Shown: piece after piece, positions 52,501 through 62,867 of the stretch
Layout: each line of letters starts with the position of its first letter
Numbering within the stretch: position 1 is the first letter of the stretch
NCBI GenBank assembly: GCA_010909725.1
Contig: JAACMV010000016.1
Coordinates: 1,093,501-1,157,500, forward strand
From: Picochlorum sp. 'celeri'
Taxonomy: Eukaryota; Chlorophyta; Trebouxiophyceae
Reading direction: 5' to 3'
DNA length: 64,000 nucleotides
Program-made: the position numbers and the translations under genes
Notes under the pieces: generated by a model
What the model was told of the DNA's origin: nothing
The model's database searches: none
Seen by the model: the letters and a program-made list of their open reading frames with translations, nothing else

Positions 52501-52786
52501 ATGCAGAAATTAAACCTTGTGGTTGTTGTTGTTGCAAGCTTGAGCTCATTGGTGGTGGACCACTGCCTCCACCCATCATCTGCTGCCGCTTCTCCTCCTC
52601 CTCCCCAGGCATCACCCAGCACTTGAGCTCTTCATTGTAATACATTTCCATATCAAGCCCCATCTTGGCCTTGTTCACCTTCTTCTTTGTACCACCACCA
52701 AATATCTTTCCCAAGAGACTTGCTTGCTGCTCCTCCTGACCTCCACTACTCCCAGTTCCTTGTTGTTGTGGTTCGTCACCGGTCAT
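49523..52786 (-). CDS. Long coiled-coil protein with N-terminal Sec16-type motif
   Basis: 1087 residues in one clean frame from ATG 52786. Residues about 25-65 (SLLGKIFGGGTKKK, KAKMGLDMEMYYNEELKCWV) match the short K-A-x-x-G...YY...LK-x-WV motif best known near the C-terminus of Sec16. Residues about 70-480 are acidic and probably disordered. From about 500 to 1050 an almost unbroken heptad coiled coil runs (for example EIDTLQAELRGQIAASKETE), with an acidic end. Golgin, ER-exit-site tether or basal-body filament are all possible; no GRIP or GRAB domain was seen. Stop lies 77 nt from the convergent GDT1 stop. Confidence 0.7.
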   Translation of the reverse strand: MTGDEPQQQGTGSSGGQEEQQASLLGKIFGGGTKKKVNKAKMGLDMEMYYNEELKCWVMPGEEEEKRQQMMGGGSGPPPMSSSLQQQQPQGLISASEDAMTGHDMVTRQRMTRSTSRYAVMPTLRIGQPANADGLSEGSSGIMAGLKPPPLSGGNVQAFRPMSVFKPTAMNGNSEESIEEPVADIMMGRKNTEEEEDSSTVQQDTQSVDPIVLEILSFWSYYRSSGYGIDVMKEWVCENYDEDLCLQLDFEQMLAEERISRAVDEYIESHRQDDNSKENAVTIEYKEAKVENTWQPHLPGSDLAGDSQPTTTIKDIGAKESDAARFVPDESEKSRYDEDAATLLQPEWQDEAADPYCHQQPEAVQPAYETYSVTHYSNAEKTEEEPPVDIEEDMNIPEKCYDNDVMQEESQAMVDSFDQLNEFHQQEEHDHSESKEIDSFEEAYENSRMKHIPSAAMDNAEIGGRLDVGESDPVGLPMPTAMASSGAEKVETDTTEILEDLNTNLEQARSTIEDKDNKINELQNLLDSMMEEKTTGKAQLEQDLENAHTEIDTLQAELRGQIAASKETEDALAHSNERITLLEKEAQDLKSHVQDLEGQCEDLADSARLLRESQQDITALKENVESLSGKNATLIAQVTELLERIEQLQEERDVVESKRLEAIAAQKRVEDEFQATLDERDAEIMQLEARVTLSEKAAQGAYEKAKDELRNEMSDLEELVEDKEAKLKELDEKLSEQERKLLKAKKKIQAQNTQIDELTADCKSLEQQVDDGKHERETLMMEKSAMEQRIRLLEKDLKNSEQSYIQEIEDLRRERETMTNKLCQKESDLEEMAEEFSRLRSVEDQLTHWEHAASAAQDALLEEKADRDFAQAQVAELEQQLAKVSQELIEATSRIEDVEQLKHNLAEQFEDTQHTLQSQCEDYSTRLRVANATIEKSQQEIEDLTALLHKYEAHGSSTEDLEAEMASLRHQLASLSEGVSQKDEEVRKYKLQLVKAKKLRASDQERIDELEEMNREYEAKLQESIGRLQLADDDSLDEALVALGQEEAKVSRLVELLRMAGLTDDEIDAELASVELEVGFGEEADVL

Positions 52787-53290
52787 GAGGCTTTTTCTTT
52801 CCCTCTAGGCTTTTTTCACTATATGAAACTAGGTATTAATGACGATGACAGTAATTTCAATCAATGAGAGGGATCTGCAATGCAAACATTCGGGTATCAC
52901 GTCAACAACAGCAATAATGACGACGACGACGACAATGCCTGATTTTGATCACATCAGCGACCAATCTCTTGTGTCTTTTAAACTGCAATTCAGCATGGCA
53001 CATAAGGAACATACAATTATGATAAACCAGTAGTATCATCAGATCTGATCCTAATACAAGGTGGTCTTCGTCAGCAAAAGGTGACATCAAAAATGTCGTT
53101 GTTGAAGAAGATGTTCCCTTGGTATCTAGCAATGCAAATGGTTGTGATACCAGAGAAACAAGAGAAAAGGAAATTCCAGATATTATTTTACAAGAACGAC
53201 AAGCACACACATAAATGCATTCCATTGCTACATGGTAGATGGATGGCCATCAATGGCCATGAAGAGCTTCAAAAAGAAGAATCTCTCAAA
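52787..53290. other. Intergenic between coiled-coil gene and centrin
   Basis: 504 bases holding the centrin 3' flank and the coiled-coil gene promoter (both minus strand). A short GAC/ACG run lies at 52918-52935. No gene recognised. Confidence 0.4.
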
Positions 53291-53854
53291 TCAAAACAAG
53301 CCAGATTTCTTCATGATTCTGAAAAACTCTTCTTCATTCACCTCTCCATCCCCATCCCGATCAGCCTCATCAATCATCTCTTGAAGCTCTTCATCAGAGA
53401 TGCTCTCCCCAAGCTCCTTGGCCACCCTCTTGAGATTCTTAAATGTAATCTTGCCAGTCTCATCATCATCAAACAACCTGAACGCCTTCATAATCTCCTC
53501 TCGAGGATCACGCTCCGCCATCTTGGCAGTCATCAAGGCCATAAAATCATCAAACCCAATAGTCCCAGACCCACCCGTATCCACATCAGAAATCATCTTC
53601 TTCACCTCCTCCTTCTTTGGCTCAAACCCAAGTGCCCTCATAGCCACCTTGAGCTCCTTGGCATCAATACTCCCACTCCCATCCGTATCAAAGAGATCAA
53701 ATGCTTCTCGTATCTCTTGCCTCTGCTCCTCTGTCAGCCCCCTTTTTGAAGAGGTATCCTGCCTCTTGTCCCTCCTGGCTGTGGTAACAACCTTTCTGTA
53801 GTTGGAGGCAGACAAGGCTGGTTGCTGAGAGGGATTGACTGTATTTGCCTGCAT
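53291..53854 (-). CDS. CETN: Centrin (caltractin)
   Basis: 187 residues from ATG 53854. A basic variable N-terminus (about 40 residues) is followed by four EF-hands: [16 protein letters not shown] (complete loop), [31 protein letters not shown] and [16 protein letters not shown] (complete loop). The ending KKSGLF is typical of centrins (F/Y end). Calcium-binding protein of basal bodies, centrioles and flagellar connectors, so the organism probably makes flagella at some stage. Intact. Confidence 0.95.
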   Translation of the reverse strand: MQANTVNPSQQPALSASNYRKVVTTARRDKRQDTSSKRGLTEEQRQEIREAFDLFDTDGSGSIDAKELKVAMRALGFEPKKEEVKKMISDVDTGGSGTIGFDDFMALMTAKMAERDPREEIMKAFRLFDDDETGKITFKNLKRVAKELGESISDEELQEMIDEADRDGDGEVNEEEFFRIMKKSGLF

Positions 53855-54276
53855 TTATCAAAATTTTTATTATTTAATTCAATATTCCATATATATGTGT
53901 GTGTAAGAAAAGAAGAAGAAGAGAGAGAAGCGCATCCAAGGTTGACGACGACGACGTCATCAACCGTCATTATTATTATTCAAGTATGTTCCTACTCATA
54001 CAGAGAGCATGGATGATATATACATTAGAAGAACGTACCATGATATTCAAGCATATATTCCTATATTTGAACAAGTAGAACTGCACAGAGAAAGAATTCT
54101 CTGATTCAAATGGATCCGAGGGACAGATATTGTTCTTAATTAAGAGCATTTATAAATGCTTAATTTCAGACATTTCTCAATTTCAACCGCACGCGTGCGC
54201 TACTAATGTAATGCCTGTCTTCTGACAACCTGGAAGAGACTTTAAATACCAATATTTACACAAAGTAATAATAATA
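53855..54276. promoter_or_regulatory. Divergent promoter region, centrin/thioredoxin-like
   Basis: 422 bases between head-to-head starts, with short simple repeats (GAAGAA, GACGACGACG, TATTATTATT) and A/T-rich parts. No RNA gene seen. Confidence 0.35.
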
Positions 54277-55047
54277 ATGATATTCTCTTCTTCAAGTGGT
54301 ATTCAACAATGCCAAAGAGCAGCATTGCCAAGGAGTCATAGGTCATGCCCTGTGGCATCCGTGGTCGGATGTGGTTGTCAGCAGCCATCTCATAGGAGAA
54401 AAACTGGTATTATAGTATCAGATACATACAATAATAATAATAATGGACGCATTCATGGGAATACTGCATTCCCAAGAATGTGTGGTGGTGGTCGTCGACG
54501 CGTGGGAGGGTTCTTGTTGCCTGGTATCAGTAGTATTAGTACTAGTACTACCATGGATGGCCCCATGAGGGTATACGCTACTGCTCCAGCTGCCTCTTCT
54601 TCTATTCCAGAGACATCATCATCATCAACAACAACATCAACATCATCCTCTGTGGTTGTGATGGATATAGCAAAGGAGGAGGAGTTTGATGCTGTGGTGG
54701 CAGCTCATCCAGGGGCCTTGGTGGTGCTCATGTGCAAGGCGAAGGGGTGCAGGCCATGTAAGCAGTTTAAGAGCAAGTATGATACACTGGCGAAGTACTT
54801 TACAGATGCGGTGTTTTGTGAGGTTATTGGGGATAGGAATGAGTCTACGAGAAATATGATGAGGAAGATGAAGATTAGGGCAACGCCTACATTTGTGTTT
54901 TATAGGAATCAAGAAAAGGTGCATGAGCATTCTGGTATTAATCCACAGAAGATGATTGATGCGCTGGAGGCACATGTGCTGGAAGGGGGAGACTGGTTAT
55001 GGGGAGGATCATTTGCATTTTGTTGCCAATGTTCTGAGTACTACTGA
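54277..55047 (+). CDS. Plastid-targeted thioredoxin-like protein
   Basis: 256 residues. The first ~130 residues are Ser/Thr/Arg-rich with poly-Asn and poly-Ser tracts, a long transit-type leader. The thioredoxin fold follows: FDAVVAAHPGALVVLMCKAKGCRPCKQF with active site C-R-P-C in place of CGPC, and RATPTFVFYRN with the cis-Pro. The tail ends CCQCSEYY. Close in layout to plant thioredoxin-like proteins of the chloroplast (CDSP32/TRX-like 3 type). A redox role is expected; the target is unknown. Confidence 0.72.
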   Translation: MIFSSSSGIQQCQRAALPRSHRSCPVASVVGCGCQQPSHRRKTGIIVSDTYNNNNNGRIHGNTAFPRMCGGGRRRVGGFLLPGISSISTSTTMDGPMRVYATAPAASSSIPETSSSSTTTSTSSSVVVMDIAKEEEFDAVVAAHPGALVVLMCKAKGCRPCKQFKSKYDTLAKYFTDAVFCEVIGDRNESTRNMMRKMKIRATPTFVFYRNQEKVHEHSGINPQKMIDALEAHVLEGGDWLWGGSFAFCCQCSEYY

Positions 55048-55500
55048 GGAGGATGAAGAATAGTTATAGGGTGATGTGGGATCGTAGCGATATTTGGTGG
55101 AAAACACTCTGGCTAGTAATATCATGTTAATATTGGTATAAATTTTATTCATGTAATGTATTCATGTTAGAGACGGGAAAAAGAGGTAGTAGTCCCAGCA
55201 AGGCAAGAAATAGGGCACCTGGATAAAACTAACAGCCATCATGACTACAACTGAGTTTTGGTGAAATGATGCCGCGTCCATGCATGGTTCATATGCATAT
55301 GGATATCAAGGACTCTAGGTAGGCTAAACCTCTGATGACAACTGACTGCAGAGGTAGATAAGATTTGCTATACCCAGTACATTTTGAACAACGGCTGATG
55401 AGCCTGGCAATGCCACGTGCATGCCTTCTGATGGTCAGAAAGAAAATATTATTTGTTGCTGAACTGCTCGGAGATACTATTGTGACACAGGAGCTTACGC
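55048..55500. other. Intergenic, nothing recognised
   Basis: 453 bases after the thioredoxin-like gene without a credible frame, repeat or RNA. Confidence 0.35.
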
Positions 55501-55506
55501 TCCTTT

Positions 55507-56470
55507 TTGGAAACAAATGGTGAGTTGAAACAAGCCTTGAAAGGAGAGCGTGTGGGCTTTCCAAGATGGATACCACATGTCCCTCCTTGCAAACATGAAA
55601 AACTGCTTCAACTTCTAATGTCACGAGGAGACTTTAGTAAGAGCGCCCGACAAAGGAGATTTGTCACCCACAAGGGGCTAGGCAGTAAATTGATGGGCTG
55701 ATTTGCGTCTCCATATTCTGGTGAAGGAATTGGGTGGATGGCTGCATTTGCAGCGAGGTGTGTCGGCCATAATGTCTTTGTGGCAGGGCCCTGGAATGAC
55801 GCACTTCTCTTGACTTGCAGGACTATGAGGACAGTGACAGCGATATCAGCATCGGCGGTGATGAAGAGACGGATTTTGCCATGCCTTCAACTGTGCGCCG
55901 TGTTTGCAAGAAGTCATGCGATTTCAAAACATATCTGGATGCAAACATAGGGGAGGAATGCCCGTGTTGCAGCGGAGGGTGTGGGGGAGGATTATTCCGA
56001 TGGGATGGGTTCTGTTTCGTTGTTGCGGTTCCTCGCAGGACTATTGCAAATAGAGATCAAACATGCTCTAACAAAGGAGTGCATGATTATGGACGTGCCG
56101 GCATTGGATCGGTTCGAATACCACAAATGTCCTTGTGGGTACATTTACGAGGATGTTGTGTCCTTGAAGAATCGGGACATGGACATGAAGTGCGAGAACT
56201 AGGTTCAAGAGAAAAGGGAGTCCAAAGCCTAGGCAGAATTTCTACTTCTTCGGCGTAGAAGAGTCCATTCGGAGTTTGTTTCAATCCGAAAGATTTAGAC
56301 ATGCAAGAAATAGTAGTATAAAGAACAAGCGAGCTGGAAATGCATTGTACAGGAAAGAGACGCCTTGGTTTGGTTTTGCCAAGGAGAAGGAACCGACAGT
56401 AGAGGAAAGCACGACTAGTATTCGGTCCATCGACAGGGCTCAGCCATTTCGAAACGTACTCATTCAGTAA
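55507..56470 (+). pseudogene. Fragmented zinc-ribbon gene, possibly transposon-derived
   Basis: Several same-strand blocks in different frames: GELKQALKGERVGFPRWIPH, then after a CTTGCAG acceptor DYEDSDSDISIGGDEETDF, CDFKTYLDANIGEECPCC, then FEYHKCPCGYIYEDVV with KCEN, and PRQNFYFFGVEESIRSLFQSERF. The order CPxCG, a second Cys pair and F-Y-F-G...IR-x-LF recalls the Tnp2-type zinc region of CMC/EnSpm DNA transposons in green algae. Frame changes may be decay or consensus errors. The name is tentative. Confidence 0.3.
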
Positions 56471-56479
56471 CTTTGATTG

Positions 56480-56890
56480 TGATGAAATGCGAAGACATGC
56501 ATACCAACGGCCGATATCTTGTATACAAGTATTTGATATTTCGCCTGCAACACGAGGCTGTTGGCCATCATTCCTGGTCCAAAAGAGCCAAAAGATTTAA
56601 ACCCTTACCTGTGATTTTTCTTTGTGCTCAAGAATCGGCTGACTCTGCCCATGAGTAAGCTCATCCCTGAGACACAAACGGCCTTTCTCCCTGGACGACA
56701 TTCAGCGCAGAATATATGGATTCAAGATGCGGTGCCACACCTCTTGGCACACGAAAACAAATGGGCATTGGTGTGACTTCCAAAAGCATATGATACCAGC
56801 ATTGTACCGGGGTTTCCTGTCACAGATTTGCAGAGAACTCCGAATGCCAGCTGGCAAGCCTGCAGGCTTCCTTATGGCCTGGAGCCACAG
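56480..56890 (+). pseudogene. LINE reverse transcriptase fragment
   Basis: Short degenerate stretch in mixed frames: LIPETQTAFLPGRHSAQNIW matches the Q-T-A-F-x-x-G-R block of non-LTR reverse transcriptases, and CDFQKAYDTI-like sequence with FLSQICRELRMP follows. Nothing upstream or downstream extends it to a full element. It is on the plus strand and is a different family from the LINE at 24-28 kb. Confidence 0.55.
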
Positions 56891-57850
56891 CAGCAAAACC
56901 GAAAAACAAAAAACCTCCTCTTTTTCCTTGTTTGTCTGTCCTGATTCTACATTATTCTATCTGAAATGGATATGTGATTGCCAATCACAGATTGAGCATG
57001 AAGAGAGAAAACATTCATCGCATCGACGAAGAATTTGGTTTTGGCGACAGGAGACGCCGAATCGTCGATTTGTTGGCGTTTTTCTTTTTCTTTTTCTTCA
57101 TTCCTTTTATTATGATGACTGATAAAAAGGGCCAGAAGGAAAGGGAAGAAAGAAAATGACTTGGAATGAATGCATGCGAATCGATGACGTGCGAGTTTTC
57201 GTTGGATTGTTGCTTTTTCTTTGATTTCTTCGTTTCTATTTAGAAACAATGGTTCAATGTATAATGAGAATGCTGAGAAAAGGGGTTTGGAGGAGTCGAT
57301 TTTGCTATACAAATGTATAGTGCAGAGTCCCAGTGACATGACACTGGGACGGTGTGTTGCATCTCATCGCATTGGATATGAATAATTATTATTTCCTGAT
57401 AATAATAGTACTTGTAATCGAATCTTCCATCATGCAAGGCAAGAGACAACTTGATCCTTGGCAAGGCATTCGTAGTGGTTGCTTCTTCTTTAGGTTTATG
57501 GGACAAACTTTATATATTCCATAGTATACTATATATTGTTAGATGGGAATGTATTACATGAAGTCATTGGGTATAAATGGCAAATATGTACATGGCACAC
57601 CAAACATCAACAACAAGGCAATGCAATGTGGAAGAGTGCCAATCAACAAGGAGCTCCTTCAATCCACACACACTGATTCTTCTTCTTATTATTTAGAATT
57701 GCCTCAAGCTGCTATTGGTAGTCAGTTGCCTGCATCTGACTACAGATTGTTCCTTTTCTTTCTCATCTATCGAAAAAGAATAATGTAATAGTGTTGTTAC
57801 CAGTCTTCAGGTGGCATGCTGAGAATGCTTCCCACAAACAAAAAAAAGAT
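56891..57850. other. A/T-rich stretch without recognised gene
   Basis: About 960 bases rich in A and T runs (TTTTTCTTTTTCTTTTTCTT near 57080). Frames are short and of low complexity. Probably intergenic, perhaps with 3' flanks of old insertions. Confidence 0.35.
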
Positions 57851-58818
57851 TTACAAGGTAATCTTTCTAAGGTCTGAATCTCTGGCGTCCTCCATCAGTA
57901 GCATTGTATCTGAAGCGGTTCGCATGTGTTTGGCACCTGCCAAGAAGGCCGGTGGTGGAGAGTCTGTTTCTGGGAGATGACATTCACCTCTTCGCAGCTG
58001 GTGGCTGCTGCGTGTGGGACAAACTGCCACTTCCAAGAGGATCCTCCCAGTCTTGAGGGTGGTTGGGTCGGATGGGGCAGCCAAGAATCTGTTGGTGCAT
58101 CCACGTCTGGCTCTGGCCAGGACATTGGTTGGGGACAGAGATATTGTTCCTCGGCAATGGTGGCGAATTCCCAGTGGAGTCGGGCAATCTTTCCTGCGCC
58201 AACCTGTCCAGCGGATTCTGAGGGTGACCAAGTTTGTAGTCACAGTCAGAGTGCGGTTTCCAGAGGCAATTCTGTATCTGTTGCATGGGGCATAGAGTGG
58301 TGATAATTTCATAGATTCCTCTGGTCGGCATCAAAGACGAGTGGGCCTGGACCTGGTGATGGTGTTGGAGAAGGAGCAGGTGTTGTGGGCTGGTGTTTGG
58401 GGCTGGCACAGGTGCAGGTGTTGGAGCTGGCTCTGGAGGCTGGAGGCAGGTGTTGGAGTGATGATTGGGGCATTAAAACACGGTTGGGAGGTTTGCCATT
58501 CTACTTCCAAACGATGGGATCTGGTTTCCAGCTGTTCCTGTGCCTCCATTCCACCAGAGTGACTGCGTGTTGCAAGTGTCCAGCACCTGTTGCTGCTCCA
58601 GATGTTGTGCCAAGATATGTATTGGACACAAATTCCAGTGGAGAGAAACCCACCAAAAATTGGGGGTCACTAGTCTAGGAGTTGAGCAAGGAATTCCAAA
58701 CTCTGAATCGATGCAACCATCTGCAACTTTTCCTTTCCACTTGTTGATTCAGTTCCAGAGGCAAAAAGCAACGACAGAATTGGCTGGGAAGTTGCCTGAT
58801 GAAGCACCACTGCTTGTA
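57851..58818 (-). CDS. Proline-rich C-terminal continuation of secreted protein (frame-broken)
   Basis: Minus-strand blocks in changing frames continue directly from the secreted protein gene: a Ser/Thr/Gly-rich part, a Pro/Ala repeat (APTPAPVPAPN, APSPTPSPGPGPL) near 58350-58430, and a final ~150-codon frame ending at 57851. Pro-rich linkers between globular parts are common in volvocine and prasinophyte cell-wall proteins. Whether this belongs to the same gene needs transcript data. Confidence 0.4.
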
Positions 58819-60435
58819 TCAGAACTTGGGAAGGCATACTGATTTGCACTTAGTGGCATATGGAACGCCATTAAACTTATTTGTCCCAGACCCGACAGGG
58901 TTACAGCATTGGTCTCCCATTGTTGACATCACTTGCACCCAAGTTTGCAGTGCCAACGGCAATGCATGATGTTCCTGCAAGTCCAGCTTCTTGAGGACTG
59001 CTTGGATTTCCATTGACTCCGGATGCAAGTGGATAACTTCCGGAGCGACACAGCTTTCCAGCATTATTACTGGTTGGGCTGTTGTATGTGAACAACACAT
59101 TGTCAGATGTTGACCCACACCTTGGACACACAAGGCCAGCTTCTTGAGCTGCTCCATTAGTGCTTCCAACCTGATATTTCTGATAAAAGGCATTGTTAGA
59201 GTCGCAGAAAGGTGACCATGCGTTGGTATACTTCAAAGGTGCGAATATGGTTGAAGTTGATCCAGTCACTGTTGTGATCTTTGGAGCAACCGTACATCCA
59301 GCCCTGGCCCAATCAACTTCGACAGCAAGAGACGCAATTCCAGTTGCACCCACTGTTCCCTGGAAGCTACTGACGAGGACAGGTGTATTGGCCAAATAGT
59401 CTACTGCTTCAGCCTTTGTGCATCCAGTTCCATCTGCAGTGAAGGCTGCAGCTGTGATACCAGAGATCTTGATGTATGATTGTTCTGGTGTCAGGGCCCC
59501 GACAGTCATCGCTGAAGTAACACTAGCTGATGCTAGGGTAAATGAGTATGTTGCAACTGTTCCGTCCAGTGATTCGGTCACTGTGAATACTGAATTAGCA
59601 CCGCCTACAGCTTTTGCAGATGGTTCTGAGGCAGGCACAATAAATGCAGCACCCTTTGGACACTGTTTCCCATTATCAATGCCGTATGCACCAACTGTAC
59701 TGGTCTTGATTGTGGATGATACAAAGCACATTTCTTCAGCAGTTGCAACAGAGTTTCCATTGATTGCACAGTTTCCTGACGCAAAAGTCTCTGCAGTAGC
59801 CCCCTGGACGGCACTCCTGCACTGAACAAGTGGCAACCCATCGATCGAACTGTAAATATCACTGGTTGTTCTTCCAGTCCCAGGAACCCATGCTGCGTTA
59901 CAGGTATCATTAACGTTCAAAGTTGTTGAACCAACAACAATGTTGTTTGGGTTATTTGCGAGGGTGTTGACAAACAAGTCTCGAGACTGGGTCCTTGTTG
60001 TTGCATCAGCTGCAGTGGATCCAGTGAAATCTGACCAGAAAAGTTGCGCCTGAACAGCAGCGGAGGCATATGCAGCCGTATCCGCCACAGAGTTGACCTG
60101 GCAGACAATACGGTCCTTGGGATACAGACTGGTGTAGTTTGCTCTCAGTGCATCACACAAGATGGTACTCTGAGCATTTGACCATGAGGATACACTGAAT
60201 CCCGGAGCAATCAAACTGACCAAAGCTCCAGGAACATTGTCTGATGTTGGCCCCGGGGGAGGTGGTGAATTAACTACCGGGATAACCCTGGCAGCCTGAG
60301 CAACTCCTGCATGGGGAATGAATAAATGTAACGCCAGCTTGTTCAGCAGCACATAAAAAAAGTAGGTGGAGCAAAAGTGTGCTTCAAGGTTGCCATACCT
60401 AGCACAAGAGCACAAAGTACGATGAGCCTCTTCAT
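58819..60435 (-). CDS. Large secreted Thr/Ser-rich extracellular protein
   Basis: ATG at 60435 starts MKRLIVLCALVL in a 37-nt first exon; a 92-nt intron (60307-60398, donor GTATGG, acceptor ATGCAG) joins it in phase 1 to GVAQAARVIPVV, making a clean signal peptide. The mature protein begins with PPPPGP and carries two repeats of ordinary secreted-protein character with paired Cys (CDALRANYTS, CQVNSVADTAAYASAA, CTKAEAVDYLA). One extra G near 58909 shifts the frame into DQCCNPVGSGTNKFNGVPYA. Part of the layout (Cys-flanked NYTSLYP, Pro linker) recalls pherophorins, but this is not established. Confidence 0.55.
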
Positions 60436-60928
60436 GTCGTGCACGCGAATTTGTAAAGTTTATGCCGTTTGGGGTGTTGGTGCGGTCATCTATGACACAC
60501 ATTTGGCTCTGCGACGCCTTCGACCCTGTGTTTGAACACAGGGTGCCGGGGTCAAGTGCATACCCGGGATCGAAGATTTAGCGAAATAACCCAATCATCT
60601 ATTAGCCAGCATTAATAATCCCAAACAGGCCGTTGAATTCGCGGTGTGTTTCACCTGTGTGATACCCTATAAAAGATTCGGTAGGAAAAACCAGACAAAC
60701 ATTTTGCCAGCGACGGGAGAAGCATGATGCTCCATGAGTGTATGAGCTGCGGGTGGGCCTAACTTCTTGGAGAACTGGGCCATTCCCGCTCCTTAGCCGG
60801 AGCTAGTTGAATTTGCCGCAAATTACAAACTTTAAGGACGGGGAGGGGGAAGTATATGTGAATTGTTTTGTATGCCCGAACACTCACGTAAACACACATG
60901 AAGAAGAGAAACAACGATAAGAACTGTA
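60436..60928. promoter_or_regulatory. Divergent promoter region before glycosyltransferase
   Basis: 493 bases between head-to-head genes. CTATAAAAGATT at about 60668-60679 is a TATA-like motif on the plus strand, some 255 nt before the glycosyltransferase start. No repeat or RNA gene seen. Confidence 0.35.
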
Positions 60929-62384
60929 ATGGGAGGACAACGACTCTTGAAACACAGAGCGGCTGGCCTCAGCGGTGGTAAGGATTAACTTTGCTGTTAA
61001 AAAATTGCTTCTAAATATGTCTTTTTAGTGAAGCAATTCCTGTGTAGGCATTCTTTGTGGAGTGACATTGGATTATGTGCTCTTTTGGCCTTGATCTTGG
61101 CGGTCTTGTTGGGGATTCACCGTCAGGTGGATAGCATGGGGACTGTATCAAAAAATTCTTTTGATCACCATTACAAAAGATTTTGTTTGAACATGATTGT
61201 GAAAAATGAAGAGAAAAACATTCTGCGTACGTTACGCAGCGCAGTCCCAGAGATATCTGGTTGGTACATCTGTGATACAGGAAGCATTGACCACACCATG
61301 AAGTTGATAGTAGACTTTTTTGTTACAAAACGCATTCCTGGAAAGTTAAAGAGGCACACGTGGCGAGATTTTTTCGTACAATAGGAATCAATGCCTACGA
61401 GATGGTACCAAAGAAATGAGTGCATGTGATTATTGGATGATTTTGGATGCGGACCAAGTCTTGATCAACGACTCTCCAACTCACTTGTGGGAATATAGAA
61501 TGGATGCAGACGCGTATTTTCTGAAAGAAAGATCTCATGGAGCGTATTTCAGCAATTTAAGGATCATTAGAGTGGGAAGCATGTTTGAGTATAGAGGCCG
61601 AATCCATGAGAGCATATATCCAAAAGATGGACTTGGAAGAAAGGTGGTGATTGGCAATCTGCCAAACTCTGTGTATTCTATTCACGATAATGAACAAACC
61701 AGGACGTACGAGCACGATATCGACCTGCTATTGCAAGAGTTGCAAGAGAATCCAGAGGATTCTCGAACTCATTTCTACCTAGCCAAAGCTTACAAGGCCA
61801 TTCCAAATTTCAATGCGTCCATGTACCATTATGCGAAAAGAATCCAAGTCAGTAACGGAACACGGGGTAGTGAAGAGGTCTTTTTGAGTTATCTTGAGAT
61901 AGGTACAATCCTCGAGGAACTGTATGTTAAAGATATGCTGACAGAAGATCATGTGCAGCTACTGAAAGATTTTGGCATGATAAAAACCAACATAGAATCG
62001 GTGAAAGATATTGTTCCGATCTATCAGATGGCTTCTCACTACTTAGATTACAGGTATGAACCATATGCTCATATCGCTATGGCATATTGGTTCCAAGAGA
62101 AGAATGCAGGCGAGTGTTATAGATACGCCAACAAGGGCATACAAACCGGGTCATTCGGCAACTCATTTAGTATGTTTACGAGCGAAAAGTCGCTTCATTG
62201 TCTCTACTACATGAAATGTGTATGCGGATATCACTCAAAGCAGTTTGATACTCTATTGGACTCCTGTCAATTTAATGTCGTCAAGTTGCCTTTGAATCCA
62301 AAAAATGTTGAAAGTTGGGAACATGAATATATATCCACGTCAAAATTTTATTTGACAGAGTTGCGAGGGATTGGTATATTTTAG
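60929..62384 (+). CDS. Type II membrane glycosyltransferase (GT2-like) with TPR-like tail
   Basis: Exon 1 60929-60977 (MGGQRLLKHRAAGLSG) and exon 2 from 61029 after a 51-nt intron (donor GTAAGG, acceptor TTTTAG). A single membrane helix (LCALLALILAVLLG) is followed by LNMIVKNEEKNILRTLRS and ICDTGSIDHT, the nucleotide-sugar fold start, then ILDADQVL (D-x-D type metal motif) and YRGRIHESI. One surplus T in the six-T run near 61371 breaks the frame between DTGS and DADQ. The C-terminal ~220 residues are helical (TPR-like, FYLAKAYKAIPN). Golgi lumen location is inferred; substrate unknown. Confidence 0.72.
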
Positions 62385-62559
62385 GGGGAGGAATATCTGG
62401 TGTTCAATTACCGCACCAGATATTACCCGCAGGTCTTCGGTCGCAAGGTGACTCCATGTAATACACAACCCCACACAGATTAATCTTTGTTGTGTGTTTA
62501 ATATACTGATAATAATAGTAGTATGATATAGAGCATCTAAAGATTCCCAAGAGGACCTG

Positions 62560-62760
62560 ATAGGTCATCATCACCTAGTGGTCCTCCTCGCAATGGGACA
62601 TACGATCCGGGCCTCCCAGATAGATCTCGCAGGCCCGGATTTGGACCCTCCAAAATCGGCCATTTTGGGCCCCCCAAATGAGGGCCTCCCAGCTGCAGCC
62701 GGGATTCCCTCATTTCCGCCAAAGCCAAAATCGGCCCAAATGAGGGCCTCCCGGATAGGG
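62560..62760. repeat. Cluster of short GC-rich repeats
   Basis: Direct repeats of GGGCCTCCC(A/G)G occur three times (about 62614, 62682, 62743), AAATGAGGGCCTCCC twice, and CAAAATCGGCC twice, with inverted partners (GGCCCGG, GGCCATTTTGGGCC). Denser in G+C than its surroundings. May be a MITE remnant or a local minisatellite. Confidence 0.5.
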
Positions 62761-62867
62761 AGTTCAAATTTCGAATCCCGCGTAAAATCTCCGTACGCTA
62801 CAAAGCATTGCGACAGATAGATATTATCGGTGATTACTATCATATATAATCGTTTTTAAGATTCGCC

